This document shows, piece after piece, positions 59,851-64,000 of a stretch of DNA of 64,000 nt. The notes under the pieces are model-generated. The model was not told where the DNA came from, searched no databases, and saw only the letters and a program-made list of their open reading frames with translations. A program made the translations under genes and the position numbers. Position 1 is the first letter of the stretch. Every line of letters starts with the position of its first letter. The stretch is from the NCBI GenBank assembly GCA_004352715.1, contig SCFE01000037.1, forward strand, positions 528,155-592,154, given 5' to 3'. The stretch comes from Hofstenia miamia. Lineage: Eukaryota; Xenacoelomorpha; Acoela.

Positions 59851-61571
59851 TGCAGGTACCAGGTGGCCAATTAAATTCCGTTTTTCATTTTGATCATTTG
59901 GAAAGATTAAATAAAAATTGAAATTGAAAAACAGAAATGGCCATTTTTCATTTTCGTTTTTCAAATTTCATTTTATCAATTTCCATTTTTAAAATTTTTC
60001 AAAAGAAAAACAAAAATTGAAAAATGAAATATTTCAATTCCGTTTTTCATTTTTATTATTTTCTAAAGTCTTAAATAAAATATAATTGAAAAATGAAAAC
60101 GAAAAATGAAAAACGAAAATGAAAATTAAAACATTTCAATTCCGTTTTTGGTTTTTTGATTCTTATGTAATTGCCATCCCATTGATCAGCATTTGAAAAG
60201 CAATTGAAAGAAATTGATGCCCCTATTGGGTAAGAAACCACTCTTTGTAGCTATTATTGAGAAAAGCTATAGTAGTTCAAAAACAACAACATAATATTCG
60301 ATTTATTCATTATAGAGCATTCACCTCTCTTGGTAGGTTCAGAATTTCTTTCTTTTAACTATTATGCAAACTGATACACATTAATTGGAGCATACCAAGC
60401 GCCTATGGCTGGATATTTAATTAAATTAAAAGCCAAAGGGATTTATCGAGAGCATTCCATCTAGCTGAGCAGTCAATATTTTTAAAATCTAGTGACCAAG
60501 AGGTATACTTTGCCAAAGAAAGTTGTTGTTTTAGCTTACAGGATGTCCATGAATTGCTGTTGGTGCGTGATGGGCCGAGATGTGGGACCTCTCAAAATCA
60601 CCAAACTGTAAATGAACCANTAAAACAGACATCTATAACGGACACAATTTTGCCCAAAAGTCTCTTTAGTTTTGACCTGAGCTATATTGCAAATTGAATT
60701 CAATAAAATATAAGCACTGCACTTGTATAAAACAAGTATATTTTCATTGCTTTTGAAATTTATTAAGCAAAACTAGAAACCAAATTTTCACTCAACTAGC
60801 TAATTTATTTCAGCCCACAGGGCTCTATTAGGCCAGTTGCCAGGTTTATAGTCATAGAGGAGCTGTAATTACTGTGTATTGAAAAAACATTTGTTCAATA
60901 GCATACTCTCTATTCAGTTATAGCAAGCATTTATTACGATTGAGATGCTTTAGCAAAATCAAATAACCATATTTCAATATGCAGGTACCAGGTGGCCAAT
61001 TAAATTCCGTTTTTCATTTTGATCATTTGGAAAGATTAAATAAAAATTGAAATTGAAAAACAGAAATGGCCATTTTTCATTTTCGTTTTTCAAATTTCAT
61101 TTTATCAATTTCCATTTTTAAAATTTTTCAAAAGAAAAACAAAAATTGAAAAATGAAATATTTCAATTCCGTTTTTCATTTTTATTATTTTCTAAAGTCT
61201 TAAATAAAATATAATTGAAAAATGAAAACGAAAAATGAAAAACGAAAATGAAAATTAAAACATTTCAATTCCGTTTTTCGTTTTTTGATTCTTATGTAAT
61301 TGCCATCCCATTGATCAGCATTTGAAAAGCAATTGAAAGAAATTGATGCCCCTATTGGGTAAGAAACCACTCTTTGTAGCTATTATTGAGAAAAGCTATA
61401 GTAGTTCAAAAACAACAACATAATATTCGATTTATTCATTATAGAGCATTCACCTCTCTTGGTAGGTTCTTTCTTTTAACTATTATGCAAACTGATACAC
61501 ATTATTTGGAGCACACCAAACGCCTAATGCTGGATATTTAATAATAAACTAAATGCCAAAGCGATTTATGA
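59851..61571. repeat. Pair of about 0.6-kb direct repeats
   Basis: A unit starting TGCAGGTACCAGGTGGCCAA occurs at 59851-60450 and 60980-61571, nearly identical at first and diverging at the 3' end, with a 7-bp indel (CAGAATT). The unit is itself built of alternating TTTTTCATTTT and GAAAAATGAAA stretches able to fold back. About 530 bp with a single N (60620) lies between the copies and includes a fragmentary frame (SSDQEVYFAKESCCFSLQDV). LTR-like spacing is possible but not shown. Confidence 0.7.
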
Positions 61572-61769
61572 AGTTGAAAAGTTGAAATGAAAAATGAAAT
61601 TAAAAAAATTCAGATTACAATTTTCTAAATTTTTAAATTAATTACATATTGAAGAACAAACTTTGATCCAATTATAATTGTTATGATCAGATTGTTATCC
61701 AACATAATCGGAATTTTTTATTTTTAATGTATAATCCACTCATTTAGAAAACTTCTTGCCAATTTTGTT

Positions 61770-62400
61770 TAGATATGAATCTGCTTGACAGATTTAGAGC
61801 AGAAATTCTGCGCTTTAGAGCTAGCAATGTTTCATATAAAGACATATCTCATTTAACATGCGCTGTAAATGGGTATTTTGGTTTACGAGGTGTTTTTGTC
61901 AGATCTAAACGCAGATATTGTAAAAAGCATAGCATCTAAAGCAGTAATGGTTATGTTGACAATTCTAGATTGTTTTCTTTTGTGCATGATACTGCAAAAG
62001 TAGTGGGCCATGATATGGCAAAAGAATATTAAAGGGATATTTATTGTATCGACATGGGCATAAAATATCGCAACGTTGTATAACAAAGGCCCAGCGGATT
62101 TTGAATCCAGCAGCTCTCATTCACAGAACAAGAGTCACTCATTTGCATAGAAATTGTCGAATTTATCAAGCTGATGGCTTTGGCCATAACCTGAATCTAG
62201 ATCAAAATAAAAAATTAGAAATGTTTGGTTTTGTACATGTAATTGTTCTTGATTGTTATTCACGATATATCATTGCTAGCTACACAATGCCAGAAAAAAC
62301 AACTTAATTATTTATGAAAATATATTTCTAATAACTGTACGAAAATATGGCATTTGGGAAACAGTTTTTGTGGATATCGGAACTGAGTTCTTTCTAATCT
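61770..62400 (+). pseudogene. rve-type integrase/transposase pseudogene
   Basis: MNLLDRFRAEILRFRASNVS then YKDISHLTCAV (from 61775) looks like an N-terminal HTH. After a break, HRHGHKISQRCITKAQRILN, YQADGFGHNLNLDQNKKLEM and FGFVHVIVLDCYSRYIIASY (62044-62290) give the core pattern ..D.N.KL..FGFVHV..D.YSR of integrase-core (rve) proteins found in many invertebrate genomes. A stop follows, then FVDIGTEFF in another frame. It is cut off by the duplicated LINE sequence at 62446. Confidence 0.6.
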
Positions 62401-62445
62401 TCAATAGCTTTATTTGTTTGCATCATGCATATGTACAAATAAGAT

Positions 62446-62976
62446 ATATACATATTTACAAAAATGTACAAGAACTTAGATATACATATACTACAAACTA
62501 AGCTACAATAATTAAATTAAAATTCACACAGATATTTACAATTAAAATGGATTAAAAATAAGAAGTTTCGCTACAGTTTTAACATTTTAAGTATTCCGTT
62601 ATTATTTTGCTCTGCTAATAAATTGTGTTTTAACAGTTTTTTAAATTCATTTATANATATACATATTTACAAAAATGTACAAGAACTTAGATATACATAT
62701 ACTACAAACTAAGCTACAATAATTAAATTAAAATTCACACAGATATTTACAATTAAAATGGATTAAAAATAAGAAGTTTCGCTACAGTTTTAACATTTTA
62801 AGTATTCCGTTATTATTTTGCTCTGCTAATAAATTGTGTTTTAACAGTTTTTTAAATTCATTTTTATTGCTGGCTTTCCTTACACTGATAGGTAAATCAT
62901 TCAACAGTTTGCAAAATGTGGTTGTAAAAGAATTTTCCCAGTATTTGCTTCTTGGATGTATATTGTTTATGCACAT
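62446..62976 (-). pseudogene. 3' end of a non-LTR retrotransposon, duplicated around an N
   Basis: The minus-strand frame 62976-62782 ends FTTTFCKLLNDLPISVRKAS then FKKLLKHNLL, the typical C-terminus of CR1/Jockey-like ORF2 proteins (LP..IR......FK..LK..L). The sequence at 62446-62652 is repeated exactly at 62657-62863 with N at 62656 between them, an assembly duplication. Confidence 0.6.
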
Positions 62977-63009
62977 GTTTGCACGGTGATTATATTTTAC
63001 ATATTTCCT

Positions 63010-63555
63010 AGTTAAAATTTAAGGCAAATGAAATCTCCGAAATAAGTGATCTCTACTATTCTATAAATATATTTGGTGACTTTAATATAAATTATTTTAA
63101 TAATTTTGAACAAAAAAATCGTTAAAAGAATTTTGCGCAACATACGATTTTCATTGTGTAAATAGTGACTGTCGTACACGACATAACAATTTAATTGATT
63201 ACTTCCGAACAAATTCCGACTTAGTTTTTAAATCCTTCATTTTTGAATCATTCAGTGACCGTGCTCTTTGCACATATATAAGTTATATAACTACCAAAGT
63301 AAATAAATTTAAAATAATTTATGCAAGAAATTATCTAAATTATTCAGACGAAATAATGGAAACACTTTCAAAAAACATATCGTTCAACTATATATACACA
63401 TTAAAATCTGGATCTTGAATGATTACTTATATTTCAAAGAAATTTGCAATGCAGTTAATAAAGCGGCACCAATTAAGTACCGCAAAGTAAAATTAAAAGC
63501 ACGCAAGTTTGCTTTATCAAATGCCGACAATAGTGACATAAATGAACTAGTAAGT
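63010..63555 (+). pseudogene. Non-LTR retrotransposon endonuclease/RT-linker fragment, cut by the gap
   Basis: NIFGDFNINYFNNFEQKN (about 63069-63120) contains the GDFN motif of APE-type LINE endonucleases. After shifts, RHNNLIDYFRTNSDLVF and NDYLYFKEICNAVNKAAPIK follow as in the segment linking endonuclease and RT. The frame has several breaks and runs into the terminal gap at 63556. Confidence 0.6.
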
Positions 63556-64000
63556 NNNNNNNNNNNNNNNNNNNNNNNNNNNNNNNNNNNNNNNNNNNNN
63601 NNNNNNNNNNNNNNNNNNNNNNNNNNNNNNNNNNNNNNNNNNNNNNNNNNNNNNNNNNNNNNNNNNNNNNNNNNNNNNNNNNNNNNNNNNNNNNNNNNNN
63701 NNNNNNNNNNNNNNNNNNNNNNNNNNNNNNNNNNNNNNNNNNNNNNNNNNNNNNNNNNNNNNNNNNNNNNNNNNNNNNNNNNNNNNNNNNNNNNNNNNNN
63801 NNNNNNNNNNNNNNNNNNNNNNNNNNNNNNNNNNNNNNNNNNNNNNNNNNNNNNNNNNNNNNNNNNNNNNNNNNNNNNNNNNNNNNNNNNNNNNNNNNNN
63901 NNNNNNNNNNNNNNNNNNNNNNNNNNNNNNNNNNNNNNNNNNNNNNNNNNNNNNNNNNNNNNNNNNNNNNNNNNNNNNNNNNNNNNNNNNNNNNNNNNNN
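63556..64000. other. Terminal assembly gap
   Basis: Ns to the end of the window; together with 9951-10901 and 33335-34334 these are the large unsequenced stretches. Confidence 0.99.

Noticed and set aside
1-64000. Bacterial operon features, CRISPR arrays, tRNA or rRNA genes
   Set aside because: The window is a eukaryotic intron and transposon landscape; no cloverleaf-like, rRNA-like or spaced-repeat array was seen.

Overview
The window is a stretch of an AT-rich, transposon-laden animal genome. It has spliced coding sequence with GT..AG introns, (TA)n microsatellites, several eukaryotic transposon superfamilies and runs of N from scaffolding. I cannot name the species. The host protein is clearly divergent from the vertebrate and insect versions I know, and introns of 39-43 nt sit beside introns of several kb, so a fast-evolving invertebrate lineage is my guess, not a conclusion.

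The main content is not visible as long ORFs. It is one multi-exon host gene on the minus strand, running from about 59484 down to about 3823, that encodes the catalytic alpha subunit of the Ral GTPase-activating complex (RalGAP-alpha, RALGAPA1/2 family). I placed 23 coding exons (one of them in two tandem copies) from splice sites, reading phase and family motifs. Phases agree across nearly all joins. The 5' part of the gene lies beyond the right edge. The C-terminal exons (E18-E23, 23415 to 3823) form the Rap/Ran-GAP domain, including the catalytic 'asparagine thumb' motif HIGND at about 14747-14762. A segment of roughly 60 residues between exons E10 and E11 was not located.

Everything else is mostly mobile DNA sitting in the introns. 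From left to right: a Tc1-like remnant (8.7 kb); GC-rich inverted-repeat elements (15.2, 18.1 kb); a Penelope GIY-YIG fragment (20.7 kb); a non-autonomous hAT-type element with a near-perfect 8-bp target duplication (21.35-22.03 kb); a complete but frameshifted hAT element with a BED finger, TIRs and a perfect 8-bp target duplication ACATTAGG (24.7-27.7 kb); a decayed mariner-superfamily copy (30 kb); a THAP/P-element-like remnant (31.6-32.4 kb); a long-TIR element flanked by GTCGAG that contains a 1-kb gap (32.7-34.8 kb); a 4.9-kb giant inverted repeat with nearly identical arms of about 1.46 kb (44.46-49.33 kb); a nearly intact DD34D mariner interrupted only by a TGA at codon 9 (51.2-52.5 kb); a decayed non-LTR reverse transcriptase (54-56 kb); and, right of the last exon I see, a pair of 0.6-kb direct repeats, an rve-type integrase pseudogene and LINE fragments (59.8-63.6 kb).

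Assembly quality matters here. Three N positions (20107, 23685-23705, 62656) are flanked by exact duplicates, a sign of unmerged contig ends, and a gapless exact 330-bp tandem duplication (36244-36903) includes a whole in-frame RalGAP exon.
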